64,000 nucleotides of DNA. It comes from Staphylococcus sp. KG4-3 (GTDB lineage: Bacteria > Bacillota > Bacilli > Staphylococcales > Staphylococcaceae). Of this stretch, positions 26,500 to 34,878 are shown piece after piece. The notes under the pieces are model-generated. The model was not told the DNA's origin. It was given only the letters and a program-made list of their open reading frames with translations, and searched no databases. Within the stretch, counting starts at the first letter, position 1, and each line of letters begins with the position of its first letter. Where the stretch lies: contig NZ_CP166245.1 of the NCBI RefSeq assembly GCF_033597815.2, positions 310,001-374,000 of the forward strand. Reading direction: 5' to 3'. The position numbers and the translations under genes are program-made.

Positions 26500-26657
26500 A
26501 ATTGTGCGTAATTTAGTTGTAATCAGTTGTTGACTGAAAATAGTTTGTTTAGTAAAATCTAATTAAATTATTTATTGAAAGTTTTTATTTGTTAATTATA
26601 AAGATTTTTAACAATTTATTGGAAATTCTTTTGATAAATAAAATTTTTCTTAAAGAA

Positions 26658-26671
26658 TGTAAGCGCTTTCT
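26658..26671 (+). promoter_or_regulatory. CcpA cre site upstream of small peptide and lipase genes
   Basis: TGTAAGCGCTTTCT matches cre (TGWAANCGNTNWCA) at all but the last base. It ends 19 nt before the ATG of the small peptide at 26691, a position expected to block transcription or the early leader. Suggests glucose repression of the peptide-lipase unit. Confidence 0.65.
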
Positions 26672-26690
26672 TTAGGAAGGGGTGAGTGGT

Positions 26691-26756
26691 ATGAAAGCAT
26701 TGATAGGTAAATTTTTTGAACTAATACCGCGCTTTATTATTAACTTTTTCATCTAG
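26691..26756 (+). CDS. Small amphipathic peptide (21 aa), PSM-like, upstream of lipase
   Basis: A 21-codon gene too short for ordinary annotation. It starts MKALIGKFFE and ends NFFI. Polar residues Lys2, Gly6/Lys7, Glu10, Arg14 and Asn18 recur every 3-4 positions between Leu, Ile and Phe, giving an amphipathic helix without a signal peptide, as in phenol-soluble modulins. A Pro13 is unusual. The ribosome site GGAAGGGGTGA lies 6 nt from the ATG and is very strong. It is 55 bp before the lipase ATG with no terminator between, so it may also act as a leader ORF. Coding status is inferred. Confidence 0.6.
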   Translation: MKALIGKFFELIPRFIINFFI

Positions 26757-26811
26757 TCTGTCTTATTAATTAAATTGTGTTTTAAAATCATAAAATTTAG
26801 AGGTGTTGTAT

Positions 26812-29115
26812 ATGGAGAAGAAACGAAATAAGTATAGTATACGTAAATTTACTGTCGGCGCTTCTTCAATTTTAATTGGCTCGTTATTATTTTTGAATAT
26901 AGGAACTGTAGAAGCTGCAGAAGAAAATAATCAAAGTGAAGCGGACGCACAAGTACAAAATGGGAATCATTTGGGAGATGATGAACATCAAAATTTAGTG
27001 AATGATAAAACAAATACACCGGTTAATGATGATAAAACACAAGTGAATGATGAAAAACTCAATCCACCAACTCATACTAGCTTACATAAAGATCAACAAA
27101 ATACTAAAAATAAAGTTAACGATTCAACAAGTAAAGTGAAAGAGCAAGAAGAGTCAGAAGTGGATCCAGAATTTAATTCAAATGACAAAGTGAAAAAGCA
27201 AGAAGAGTCAGAAGTGGATTCAGGATTTAATTCAAACGACAAAGTGAAAAAGCAAGAAGAGTCAGAAGTGGATCCAGAATTTAATTCAAATGACAAAGTG
27301 AAAAAGCAAGAAGAGTCAGAAGTGGATTCAGGATTTAATTCAAACGACAAAGTGAAAAAGCAAGAAGAGTCAGAAGTGGATCCGGAATTTAATTCGGAAG
27401 ACAAAGTGAAAGAGCAAAAAGAGTCAGAAGTGGATCCAGGATTTAATTCAAACGACAAAGTGAAAAAGCAAGAAGAGTCAGAAGTGGATCCGGAATTTAA
27501 TTCGGAAGACAAAGTGAAAGAGCAAAAAGAGTCAGAAGTGGATCCAGGATTTAATTCAAACGACAAAGTGAAAGAGCAAGAAGAGTCAGAAGTGGATCCA
27601 GGATTTAATTCAAACGACAAAGTGAAAGAGCAAGAAGAGTCAGAAGTGGATCCAGAATTTAATGAAGAAGATAAATTAAAGCAACAAGAAGATCATGTGG
27701 ATTATAAAGATGCTAAACAAAATAAAGTGGTAGGCAACAATCAGACACCATTAAATAAACATGTTAAAAGTGATGGAAATAAAAAAGAGGAGATATCCTT
27801 AGATAAATTACCAAATCAAACTGCAAATCGCGATTCTGAACAAGATAATAAGGATAATCCTGATAAAGCATTAAATACATTGAAAGAAAATGCTGTGGCA
27901 ACGCCGAAGAACCAAACTCAACAAAATGTAGAAAAAACGAATGAACAACCTAATAAAACTGCAAAACAAGGACAGTATAAAAACCAAGATCCTATCATTT
28001 TAGTACATGGTTTCAATGGTTTTACTGATGATATTAATCCAGCAGTATTAGCGCATTATTGGGGTGGAGATAAATTGGATATCCGCCAAGATTTAGAAAG
28101 TAATGGTTATGAAACATACGAAGCGAGTATCGGTGCGTTAAGTAGTAACTATGATCGTGCCGTTGAGCTTTATTACTATATTAAGGGTGGCACGGTGGAT
28201 TATGGTGCAGCCCATGCTGAGAAGTACGGTCATGAACGTTATGGTAAAACATATGAAGGTGTATATAAAGACTGGAAACCAGGTGAAAAAGTGCACTTAG
28301 TGGCTCATAGTATGGGTGGTCAAACAGTAAGGCAACTTGAGGAATTATTACGTAATGGTAACCCAGCAGAAATAGAATATCAAAAGGAACATGGCGGTGA
28401 AATTTCCCCGCTTTTCCAAGGAAATAACGATAACATGGTGAATTCAATTACAACCATAGGTACACCACATAATGGTACACATGCTGCAGATGCATTAGGT
28501 AACGAAGCTCTTGTTAGACAATTAGCGTTTGATTACGCCAAATTTAAAGGTAATAAAAACTCAAAAGTAGATTTTGGTTTTGGCCAATGGGGGCTTAAGC
28601 AGAGAGAAGGAGAAACATACGCTCAATATGTACAACGCGTTCAAAATAGTGGATTGTGGAAAACAAAAGATAACGGCTTTTATGATTTAACGAGGGAAGG
28701 CGCTGCTAAATTAAATAAAAACACCTCGTTAAATCCTAATATTGTCTATAAAACATATACAGGAGAATCAACAAGACCTACTTTGCTCGGAAATCAAAAA
28801 TCAGACATTAATATGTTTCTACCATTTACTGTAACAGGTAATGTAATTGGTAAAGCTGCAGAAAAAGAGTGGCGTGAAAATGACGGCTTAGTATCTACTA
28901 TTTCATCACAACATCCGTTTAATCAAGCCTTTACAGAAGCTACAAATGAAGTGAAAAAAGGTATATGGCAAGTGACTCCAATTAAACACGGTTGGGACCA
29001 TGTTGATTTTGTTGGACAAGATTCTACTGACTCTAATCACCCTACTGAAGAGTTGCAACAGTTTTGGCATAATTTAGCAGCAGATTTAGTTCGTAACGAG
29101 CAATTTGATGCTTAA
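26812..29115 (+). CDS. Secreted YSIRK-type lipase precursor with repeat-bearing propeptide
   Basis: A 767-residue glycerol ester hydrolase precursor. Residues 1-36 are a YSIRK/G-S signal peptide (KYSIRKFTVGASS, cleavage near VEAA). Residues about 37-390 are a highly hydrophilic propeptide containing ten 18-residue repeats (108-287). The mature lipase (about 390-767) has ILVHGFNGF (oxyanion region), a SYIGAL-like segment, AHSMGG with Ser500 as nucleophile, and late DGLVSTISSQ and HGWDHVDFVG that supply ligand and His residues. AGAGG 8 nt before ATG 26812 sets the start; in-frame GTG at 26803 overlaps it. It releases fatty acids from host or food lipids. The family also binds Ca2+. Confidence 0.93.
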   Translation: MEKKRNKYSIRKFTVGASSILIGSLLFLNIGTVEAAEENNQSEADAQVQNGNHLGDDEHQNLVNDKTNTPVNDDKTQVNDEKLNPPTHTSLHKDQQNTKNKVNDSTSKVKEQEESEVDPEFNSNDKVKKQEESEVDSGFNSNDKVKKQEESEVDPEFNSNDKVKKQEESEVDSGFNSNDKVKKQEESEVDPEFNSEDKVKEQKESEVDPGFNSNDKVKKQEESEVDPEFNSEDKVKEQKESEVDPGFNSNDKVKEQEESEVDPGFNSNDKVKEQEESEVDPEFNEEDKLKQQEDHVDYKDAKQNKVVGNNQTPLNKHVKSDGNKKEEISLDKLPNQTANRDSEQDNKDNPDKALNTLKENAVATPKNQTQQNVEKTNEQPNKTAKQGQYKNQDPIILVHGFNGFTDDINPAVLAHYWGGDKLDIRQDLESNGYETYEASIGALSSNYDRAVELYYYIKGGTVDYGAAHAEKYGHERYGKTYEGVYKDWKPGEKVHLVAHSMGGQTVRQLEELLRNGNPAEIEYQKEHGGEISPLFQGNNDNMVNSITTIGTPHNGTHAADALGNEALVRQLAFDYAKFKGNKNSKVDFGFGQWGLKQREGETYAQYVQRVQNSGLWKTKDNGFYDLTREGAAKLNKNTSLNPNIVYKTYTGESTRPTLLGNQKSDINMFLPFTVTGNVIGKAAEKEWRENDGLVSTISSQHPFNQAFTEATNEVKKGIWQVTPIKHGWDHVDFVGQDSTDSNHPTEELQQFWHNLAADLVRNEQFDA
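27133..27672 (+). repeat. Ten tandem 54-nt (18-aa) repeats in the lipase propeptide
   Basis: Consensus KVKKQEESEVDPEFNSND, ten units exactly in frame, followed by a degenerate eleventh (KLKQQED). Units vary at PE/SG/PG and ND/ED positions. The first five alternate PE and SG, implying earlier 108-nt duplication. The nucleotide identity between units is very high, so copy number is likely to vary between strains. Confidence 0.95.
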
Positions 29116-29150
29116 ATAAAATTAAAATTTAAATAATGGAGGTAATGGTC

Positions 29151-29216
29151 ATGACAGGAGACTTATTTGATTTATTAGGTTCGTTATTCCGTGTGATTAA
29201 AACATTATTTTTCTGA
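29151..29216 (+). CDS. Small amphipathic peptide (21 aa), PSM-like, downstream of lipase
   Basis: Starts MTGDLFDLLGS and ends KTLFF. Polar residues at 3-4, 7, 10-11, 14 and 17-18 alternate with Leu, Phe, Ile and Val, giving a near-ideal amphipathic helix of net charge about zero. No signal peptide. TGGAGGT (GGAGG 29138-29142) lies 8 nt before the ATG, a near-optimal ribosome site. It begins 35 bp after the lipase stop and is followed by a terminator, so it probably shares the lipase transcript. PSM-like cytolysin or surfactant peptide is the best guess; no named family matches exactly. Confidence 0.65.
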   Translation: MTGDLFDLLGSLFRVIKTLFF

Positions 29217-29264
29217 AAATTAATATGACGGTATAACAAGGTTAACTTAATTATTATAATCCAG

Positions 29265-29317
29265 AGGGGCAGGCATTGAGATCAATTTGTAATTATTGGT
29301 TTATGCTTGGCCCTTTT
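29265..29317 (+). terminator. Probable terminator of the lipase/small-peptide transcript
   Basis: GGGC (29267-29270 region) with GGCCC before five T (29310-29317), and inner AGGCAT/ATGCTT pairing. Imperfect but with a clear T-run. Confidence 0.6.
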
Positions 29318-29382
29318 TCTATTTTGAGTATTGGTTAGTTTAAAGTATACTAACACATAATGATTAGGTTAGGAGAGGTGTA

Positions 29383-29934
29383 ATGATACAGTTTTCAAAA
29401 GGTACTTTAGAGTCGCTTGATGAAACGATTATGGATGATTTCTATTATTGGAAATATGAGGAGCTTGAACAAAAAGCAAAAAAATGGAATGGTCCATATA
29501 TTGAGGAACCGCAAATAGATAAATTATCATTTATTAGAGATTTAGAGGAAAATCGTTATATCTATCCAAACGTAGAAAGTACTTTAGCGATTATGGTAGA
29601 AGGTAATTTTATAGGGACTGTCGGTTCATATTGGATAGATAAAAATACTAATTGGTTAGAAATAGGTATTGTTATTTACAATAGTGATTATTGGGAAAGT
29701 AGTATTGGCACAGAAGTATTTCAACTATGGATTGATTATTTATTTAAGAAAGATTTTGTTCATAGGTTGGGTATCTCAACATGGTCAGGTAATGAAAGAA
29801 TGATTAAGCTTGCTCAAAAAGTTGGCATGCGAGAAGAAGCTAGAATTAGACAAGCAAGAAGTGTGAATGGACAGTATTTTGATGCCATTAAAATGGGTAT
29901 ACTAAAATTTGAATGGCTTGGAATACGAGAGTAA
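29383..29934 (+). CDS. GNAT acetyltransferase (RimJ/RimL-like)
   Basis: A 183-residue GNAT N-acetyltransferase of the RimJ/RimL type. Central LEIGIVIYNSDYWESSIGTEVFQLWIDYLF (about 96-125) carries the acetyl-CoA binding strand and helix. HRLGISTWSGNERMIKLAQKVGMREEARIRQAR is the typical C-terminal half. Acceptor (protein N-terminus, polyamine or drug) is unknown. GAGAGGTG lies 4-9 nt before the ATG. Convergent with the PSM-alpha-like gene, sharing the hairpin at 29970. Confidence 0.88.
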   Translation: MIQFSKGTLESLDETIMDDFYYWKYEELEQKAKKWNGPYIEEPQIDKLSFIRDLEENRYIYPNVESTLAIMVEGNFIGTVGSYWIDKNTNWLEIGIVIYNSDYWESSIGTEVFQLWIDYLFKKDFVHRLGISTWSGNERMIKLAQKVGMREEARIRQARSVNGQYFDAIKMGILKFEWLGIRE

Positions 29935-29969
29935 ACACTACATAGTTTATAATGTAAAAAATATAAAAC

Positions 29970-29999
29970 GAGACCGAAACAATTGAATGTCTCGGTCTC
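29970..29999. terminator. Bidirectional terminator between GNAT gene and PSM-alpha-like gene
   Basis: GAGACCGA (29970-29977) pairs with TCGGTCTC (29992-29999), flanked by AT-rich tails; minus-strand tail GTTTTATATTTTTT. Confidence 0.82.
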
Positions 30000-30015
30000 A
30001 AATAATTTTTAGAAA

Positions 30016-30072
30016 TTATTTACCTGTGAATAAACCAACGATTTTTTTGATGATATCAATGATAAAGCTCAT
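30016..30072 (-). CDS. PSM-alpha-like phenol-soluble modulin peptide (18 aa)
   Basis: The minus strand encodes MSFIIDIIKKIVGLFTGK, 18 residues then TAA. It shares the Ile/Val-rich amphipathic helix with paired Lys and the C-terminal FTGK with S. aureus PSM-alpha peptides. Polar residues at 2, 6, 9-10, 13 and 16-18 mark one helix face. No signal peptide, as in PSMs exported by Pmt. GCGAGGTGAG (GAGGTGA 5 nt before the ATG) is a strong ribosome site. A terminator follows at 29970-29999, so the gene is a complete monocistronic unit. In other staphylococci psm-alpha promoters are activated directly by AgrA; no AgrA direct repeat was identified with certainty here. Confidence 0.82.
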   Translation of the reverse strand: MSFIIDIIKKIVGLFTGK

Positions 30073-30240
30073 GTAACTCACCTCGCTTTGTTTTGTTAAA
30101 TTAAATATAATACAATTGTGTTCAATTTTGTTATATATTCCCTAAGTTGTAAAAAATCATTCTCTAATGACTAAAAATAAAATGAATAAACAATTGCGCA
30201 TTCTAAAGTGTCTTTTTGTGAAAAATTTTGCATTATATAG

Positions 30241-30292
30241 AAAAAAGTCTTATTACAATGTGTTAGAAAACACTTTGTAACAAGACTTTTTT
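30241..30292 (-). terminator. Terminator of the ilvD-like gene
   Basis: AAAAAAGTCTT (30241-30251) pairs with AAGACTTTTTT (30282-30292) and inner TACAA/TTGTA; strong in either direction. Confidence 0.88.
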
Positions 30293-30312
30293 GCTTAATA
30301 TTATAATGATAT

Positions 30313-32013
30313 TTAGTCAGTAATTGCGCCTTTTGATGCTGAAGAGACAAGTTTAGCATACTTAGCGAGTGTACCTTTTGTTGCTTTTAGAGGAGGGACT
30401 TCCCAATTTTGATAGCGACGTTCAAGTTCTTCTTCAGAAACGTTGAAACTAATTTCAAGGTTCTCTGCATCAATGGTAATTATATCGTTTTCTTCTAAGA
30501 GTGCCATTGGTCCACCTACTTGAGATTCTGGTGCAGCATGACCTATAACTAGTCCGTGAGAACCGCCAGAGAATCTACCATCTGTAAGTAATGCTACAGA
30601 TTCTCCTAATCCTTTTCCTACAAGGATAGAAGATGCAGATAACATTTCAGGCATGCCTGGTGCGCCTTTAGGACCTGCGTAACGAATAACGACGACATCG
30701 CCAGGTTTGATTTCATCATTTAGTATAGCTTTAGTGGCTTTCGATTCTGAATCGAAGACACGTGCAGGTCCTTTGATATAAGTGACACTAAGGCCAGAGA
30801 TTTTAGCTACAGCCCCTTCAGGAGCCAAGTTACCTTTTAAAATAACAAGAGGCCCAGTTGCATGTTTAGGTTCTTCGAAATTTATGATTTCTTTATTATC
30901 AGTTAGGTCTGGTTGACTAGCTAAATTTTCAGCTACTGTATGGCCAGTTACAGTTAAGCAATCACCGTGAATTAATCCTTTGTCATGAAGTAGTTTCATA
31001 ACAGCAGGGATGCCCCCCACTTCGTCAAGGTGTGCCATTACATACTTACCACTTGGTCTCAGATCAGCAATATGAGGCACACGCTTACGGATTCTCTCAA
31101 AATCATCTAGTGTTAAATCTACTTCAATTGTATGTGCTATAGCAAGTAGATGTAAAATAGCATTTGTTGAACCACCTAATGCCATTACAACGGTAATTGC
31201 ATTTTCGAAGGCCTCTTTAGTCATGATATCTTTTGGATAAATACCTTTTTCTAATAATTTATAAACTGCTTTTCCGGCTGCTCTACTATCTTTTGCTTTA
31301 TTTGTAGAAACAGCAGGATGTGAGGCACTACCTGGTAAACTCATACCCATTGCTTCAATTGCTGATGACATCGTGTTAGCAGTAAACATACCACCACAAG
31401 CACCAGCGCCAGGGCACGCAGAACATTCTACTTTATGTAAAGCCTCTTTATCAATTTCTCCATTATTATATTGTCCGACACCTTCAAATGCAGATACGGC
31501 ATCTAAATCTTTGCCATCTAATTTTCCAGGTAAAATCGTTCCACCGTAAACGAATACGGCAGGTAAATTTAAGCGAGCGATTCCAATCATACAACCAGGC
31601 ATGTTCTTATCGCAGCCACCTATAGCTACAACGCCATCAAGGTTTTCAGCGCTAACAACGGTTTCTATTGAATCTGCAATGATTTCACGACTTGGTAATG
31701 AAAAACGCATACCGTCTGTCCCCATAGAGATACCGTCTGAAACTGTAATTGTATTGAAAATTAACGGAGAGCCACCTGCTTCACTGATGCCTTGTTTGGA
31801 TGCACGTGCTAGACCGTCAATGTGCATGTTACATGGCGTAACTTCGCTCCAAGTACTTGCGACCCCAATCATAGGTTTTTGGAAATCTTCATCTTCAAAA
31901 CCGAGTGCGCGTAAATAAGCACGGTTAGGCGTTCTACTGACACCTTCACTAATTACTTTACTTCGTATACGTAAATCTTGTTGATTTGTTTGTTGTTCTT
32001 GATCTTTAGCCAA
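30313..32013 (-). CDS. ilvD: Dihydroxy-acid dehydratase IlvD, divergent type
   Basis: A 566-residue Fe-S dehydratase that converts 2,3-dihydroxy-isovalerate (or methylvalerate) to the 2-oxo acid in valine and isoleucine synthesis. Fe-S ligands lie in [10 protein letters not shown] (about 125) and [17 protein letters not shown] (about 192-208). SGAGHGLVIGH-like [11 protein letters not shown] and ITDGRF-type [11 protein letters not shown] are present near 478. The start is TTG with GGGGG 7-8 nt upstream. It differs strongly from the usual staphylococcal IlvD as I know it (which has NCDKITPGM and CPTCGSCAGMF). It is alone, without ilvBNC or leu genes, and has no T-box on its leader. Confidence 0.88.
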   Translation of the reverse strand: MAKDQEQQTNQQDLRIRSKVISEGVSRTPNRAYLRALGFEDEDFQKPMIGVASTWSEVTPCNMHIDGLARASKQGISEAGGSPLIFNTITVSDGISMGTDGMRFSLPSREIIADSIETVVSAENLDGVVAIGGCDKNMPGCMIGIARLNLPAVFVYGGTILPGKLDGKDLDAVSAFEGVGQYNNGEIDKEALHKVECSACPGAGACGGMFTANTMSSAIEAMGMSLPGSASHPAVSTNKAKDSRAAGKAVYKLLEKGIYPKDIMTKEAFENAITVVMALGGSTNAILHLLAIAHTIEVDLTLDDFERIRKRVPHIADLRPSGKYVMAHLDEVGGIPAVMKLLHDKGLIHGDCLTVTGHTVAENLASQPDLTDNKEIINFEEPKHATGPLVILKGNLAPEGAVAKISGLSVTYIKGPARVFDSESKATKAILNDEIKPGDVVVIRYAGPKGAPGMPEMLSASSILVGKGLGESVALLTDGRFSGGSHGLVIGHAAPESQVGGPMALLEENDIITIDAENLEISFNVSEEELERRYQNWEVPPLKATKGTLAKYAKLVSSASKGAITD

Positions 32014-32343
32014 GTGATAACCCCCTAGATATGTTGTTTTATAATGTTAGAAAAATCAGAATTTTTAATAGTTAGTCATACATCTATACTAAAAAACTTA
32101 AGAACGTATAGAGTTGTGTTGGTTTCTGATGTTAGTTATAAAGTATCGAAAGTACACATTATCTGTATATCGGATTAATGTCAAACTTATCATGACCTAT
32201 ATATATTGTTATACCCTGTATTTAATGTTGTGAAAATCAGGAACTGAGCCATTTTTTGAAAATCTAAAAAATTGTTTTAAATAATGTTTTTGGATTAAAA
32301 TATATGTGTACTGTAGGGTAGTATAAATTGAGGGGGGATTAAA
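32014..32343. other. Divergent intergenic region between ilvD-like and nat
   Basis: This 330-bp AT-rich stretch holds the two divergent promoters, but I could not fix either. No T-box (AGGGTGG core) or other riboswitch signature is seen on the ilvD side. No small ORF with a good ribosome site was found. Confidence 0.5.
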
Positions 32344-33129
32344 ATGACAGATTTTAGTCAATTAGAGAATTATTTAGAAATTGATACAAAAAAATATAAT
32401 CGAATTGATTTATTATCATTAAATCATTATATTCATCAATATGTTTCGCATGTGCCTTTTGAAAATATAAATGTCCAAAATAAGCAACCGATTGCACTTA
32501 ATGATGCGTCTATGCTCTACAAAATCCTCCAAGAACATCGAGGTGGTTTTTGTTATGAACAAAATCGCTTTTTCAAAAATTATTTAGTTGGAAAAGGATT
32601 TAATGTAGATATGATATCTGCGACAATTAATACAGGAAATGGTTGGGCGATGGCAAGTTCTCATATGGCACTCAAGGTAAGGGTAAATCAACAAGACTAT
32701 TTAGTTGATGTTGGATATGCGGATGTACCTAAAGAGGCAATGCCTTTATCGAATCGACAAGAAGTCGTTACTGATATCAATGGTTATTTCAGAGCTTCCT
32801 ATATAGATACACAAACGATTGAAATGTGTAAGTATAAAGATAATGGATGGCAAATACAATATCAAGCGACGGATGCACCAAAAAATATTTCAGATTTTGA
32901 AGAGGGGATAACGTATAATCAACACAACCCTAGTTCTATATTTGTGAAAAAATTAATAGTAAGTAAAGCAACCAATCATGGCCGTATAACATTGTCTAAT
33001 TCCCATTTAACTATTACAAACTATGGTGAAAAAGTAAAGAAACCTGTGACAAGTGATAATTATTTAGCGATATTAGATAACTACTTTGGTATTGATAATG
33101 TAAATATATTAACGTTTGAACGGTCATAA
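32344..33129 (+). CDS. nat: Arylamine N-acetyltransferase
   Basis: A 261-residue arylamine N-acetyltransferase (NAT family) that moves acetyl from acetyl-CoA to arylamines and hydrazines. The Cys-His-Asp triad is Cys70 in RGGFCYEQN, His107 in SSHMAL and Asp122 in LVDVGY. The HVPFENINV segment (36-44) is also typical. GAGGGGGATTAAA supplies the ribosome site ahead of the ATG. Single gene, divergent from the ilvD-like gene. Confidence 0.93.
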   Translation: MTDFSQLENYLEIDTKKYNRIDLLSLNHYIHQYVSHVPFENINVQNKQPIALNDASMLYKILQEHRGGFCYEQNRFFKNYLVGKGFNVDMISATINTGNGWAMASSHMALKVRVNQQDYLVDVGYADVPKEAMPLSNRQEVVTDINGYFRASYIDTQTIEMCKYKDNGWQIQYQATDAPKNISDFEEGITYNQHNPSSIFVKKLIVSKATNHGRITLSNSHLTITNYGEKVKKPVTSDNYLAILDNYFGIDNVNILTFERS

Positions 33130-33283
33130 ATAAGTTGTATATTACAGGTTTTATATTTTTACGTTCTCTTTTGTAATCATAATGTCATATAAATAATATA
33201 CTAATGTACATTTTTACAATGTATAATAAAGGAGTGAGTATAGACACGAAGTGTAATAGATATATAGTAGGAGGTTTACATAA

Positions 33284-34270
33284 GTGCGTAAAAAAATTAT
33301 TGCTACTGTAATAGGCACAAGCGCCTTAGCAGCAGTTTCATCAACTAACGCAGATGCCGCTACAACTTATAAAGTTAAGAGTGGCGACTCATTATGGTCA
33401 ATAGCGAATAAATTCAATACTTCAGTGGACAAATTGAAGTCATTGAATAATTTAAGTTCAAATGTTATCTTTCCAAACCAATCATTGAAGGTGTCAGGGA
33501 CATCAAGTTCGAACACGACTTCAAACACATCAACTGGAACGACGTACACAGTTAAATCAGGTGATACATTATCAGGTATAGCTGCGAGATATGGAACGAC
33601 TTATCAAAAAATCATGAGTTTAAATGGTTTATCGAATTTTAATATTTACCCTGGTCAAAAATTGAAAGTATCAGGCACTGCATCAACTGGTAGTTCGAAT
33701 ACTTCAGGAAATACAAGTAGTGGAAGTACAACAACTTATACAGTTAAGAGTGGTGACTCATTATCAGCGATTGCTGCAAGATATGGCACTACATATCAAA
33801 AAATTATGAGTCTAAATGGTCTAACAAACTTTAATATTTATCCTGGTCAAAAATTGAAAGTATCAGGCACTGCATCAACTGGAGGTTCTGGTTCAACAGG
33901 ATCTACAGGATCATCGGGATATTACTCACCTGTATTCAACCATACTAATCTATATGATTGGGGACAATGTACTTGGCATGTATTTAATAAACGTGCACAA
34001 ATTGGTAAAGGTATCAGTACTTATTGGTGGAATGCTAATAGTTGGGACACTGGTGCTGCAGCTGATGGTTATACTGTGGATTATAATGCTACAGTGGGTT
34101 CTATTTTACAATCGGATTTAGGTTATTACGGGCATGTTGCTTTTGTAGAATCAGTAAATTCGAATGGTAGTATTACTGTATCTGAAATGAATTATTCTGC
34201 TGCACCTGGTACAGTGACTTATAGAACAATCCCAGCATCACAAGTTAAATCGTATAAATATATTCACTAA
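33284..34270 (+). CDS. sle1: Sle1/Aaa-like N-acetylmuramoyl-L-alanine amidase (three LysM + CHAP)
   Basis: A 328-residue secreted autolysin that cuts between muramic acid and L-alanine, needed for daughter-cell separation. Residues 1-25 are a signal peptide (cleavage near ADA). Three LysM peptidoglycan-binding domains follow at about 28-71, 86-130 and 151-194, joined by Ser/Thr/Gly linkers. A CHAP domain (about 215-328) has Cys229 in DWGQCTW and His284 in YYGHVAF as the catalytic pair. The start is GTG at 33284, 9 nt after AGGAGG. S. aureus Sle1 is 334 residues with the same layout. In that species the gene is under WalKR control; no WalR box was fixed here. Confidence 0.93.
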   Translation: MRKKIIATVIGTSALAAVSSTNADAATTYKVKSGDSLWSIANKFNTSVDKLKSLNNLSSNVIFPNQSLKVSGTSSSNTTSNTSTGTTYTVKSGDTLSGIAARYGTTYQKIMSLNGLSNFNIYPGQKLKVSGTASTGSSNTSGNTSSGSTTTYTVKSGDSLSAIAARYGTTYQKIMSLNGLTNFNIYPGQKLKVSGTASTGGSGSTGSTGSSGYYSPVFNHTNLYDWGQCTWHVFNKRAQIGKGISTYWWNANSWDTGAAADGYTVDYNATVGSILQSDLGYYGHVAFVESVNSNGSITVSEMNYSAAPGTVTYRTIPASQVKSYKYIH

Positions 34271-34282
34271 ATAAATATAGCA

Positions 34283-34332
34283 AAAAAGCTCGTATTACAG
34301 TATGAAACGTGTAACTGTAATACGAGCTTTTT
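34283..34332 (+). terminator. Intrinsic terminator of sle1
   Basis: A perfect 19-bp stem (34283-34301 with 34314-34332) with a 12-nt loop and T5 end. Confidence 0.92.
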
Positions 34333-34413
34333 ATATGAGTTTTTAACATCAATTAGAATGGTGTACGACTTGTGACATTGAAGTTATGTTATTTTAACAG
34401 AAACCGTACTATG

Positions 34414-34689
34414 TTATGATGCGTTCTCTTTGCGTAAAGATTTAACACGTTTCGCTGTTGTGAATAGCGTACTTGCAAGTGTGAAAGTTGAAAATATTTT
34501 TGCGAATTTTCGCGGTGATTTTAAAGCGGTATAAAAGTCTAGCACTGCTCCCACGCTTGTAATTGCCATGCTAGCATATATTAGTTTTTTGTTTTTTGAT
34601 TGATAGGCATACCAATTGAAACCTTCTACTGCAATGCCTACAAAATTAACTGTATTTGAAATGCGATTGATTTTTGTTTTCTTAGCCAT
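34414..34689 (-). CDS. Small hypothetical membrane protein (91 aa)
   Basis: A 91-residue basic protein I do not recognise. Two weak hydrophobic stretches (about 12-30 around NFVGIAVEGFNWYAY and 36-55 around LIYASMAITSVGAVLDFYTAL) suggest membrane association; the ends are rich in Lys and Arg. GGAGGG lies 9 nt before the ATG. Single gene between converging units. Confidence 0.7.
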   Translation of the reverse strand: MAKKTKINRISNTVNFVGIAVEGFNWYAYQSKNKKLIYASMAITSVGAVLDFYTALKSPRKFAKIFSTFTLASTLFTTAKRVKSLRKENAS

Positions 34690-34878
34690 TCTATTAAACC
34701 CTCCATTTTAAAATGTATATCTTGTTTTAATATTATAACACTTTATAAACTTATAATTGATATATAAGTGTCTAATGTTGCTTAAAACATAAGGTGTATA
34801 CAATATTGAAATATGATAACATAAGCGATGTTCATATAAAAATAGTACGATTATATATAGGGGATGGAGTGGTGCAAA

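Noticed and set aside
27093..27620. Long open frame antisense to the lipase propeptide (175 codons)
   Set aside because: It stays open only because the sense repeat unit is 54 nt, a multiple of three. It has no ribosome site and its product is a Ser/Cys/Phe repeat mirroring the sense repeat.
27133..27672. Regular repeats considered as a CRISPR array
   Set aside because: Units are contiguous with no spacers, in frame and part of a protein; no cas genes are near.
32014..32343. T-box or other riboswitch before the ilvD-like gene
   Set aside because: No AGGGTGG core or terminator/antiterminator pair is visible on the minus strand.
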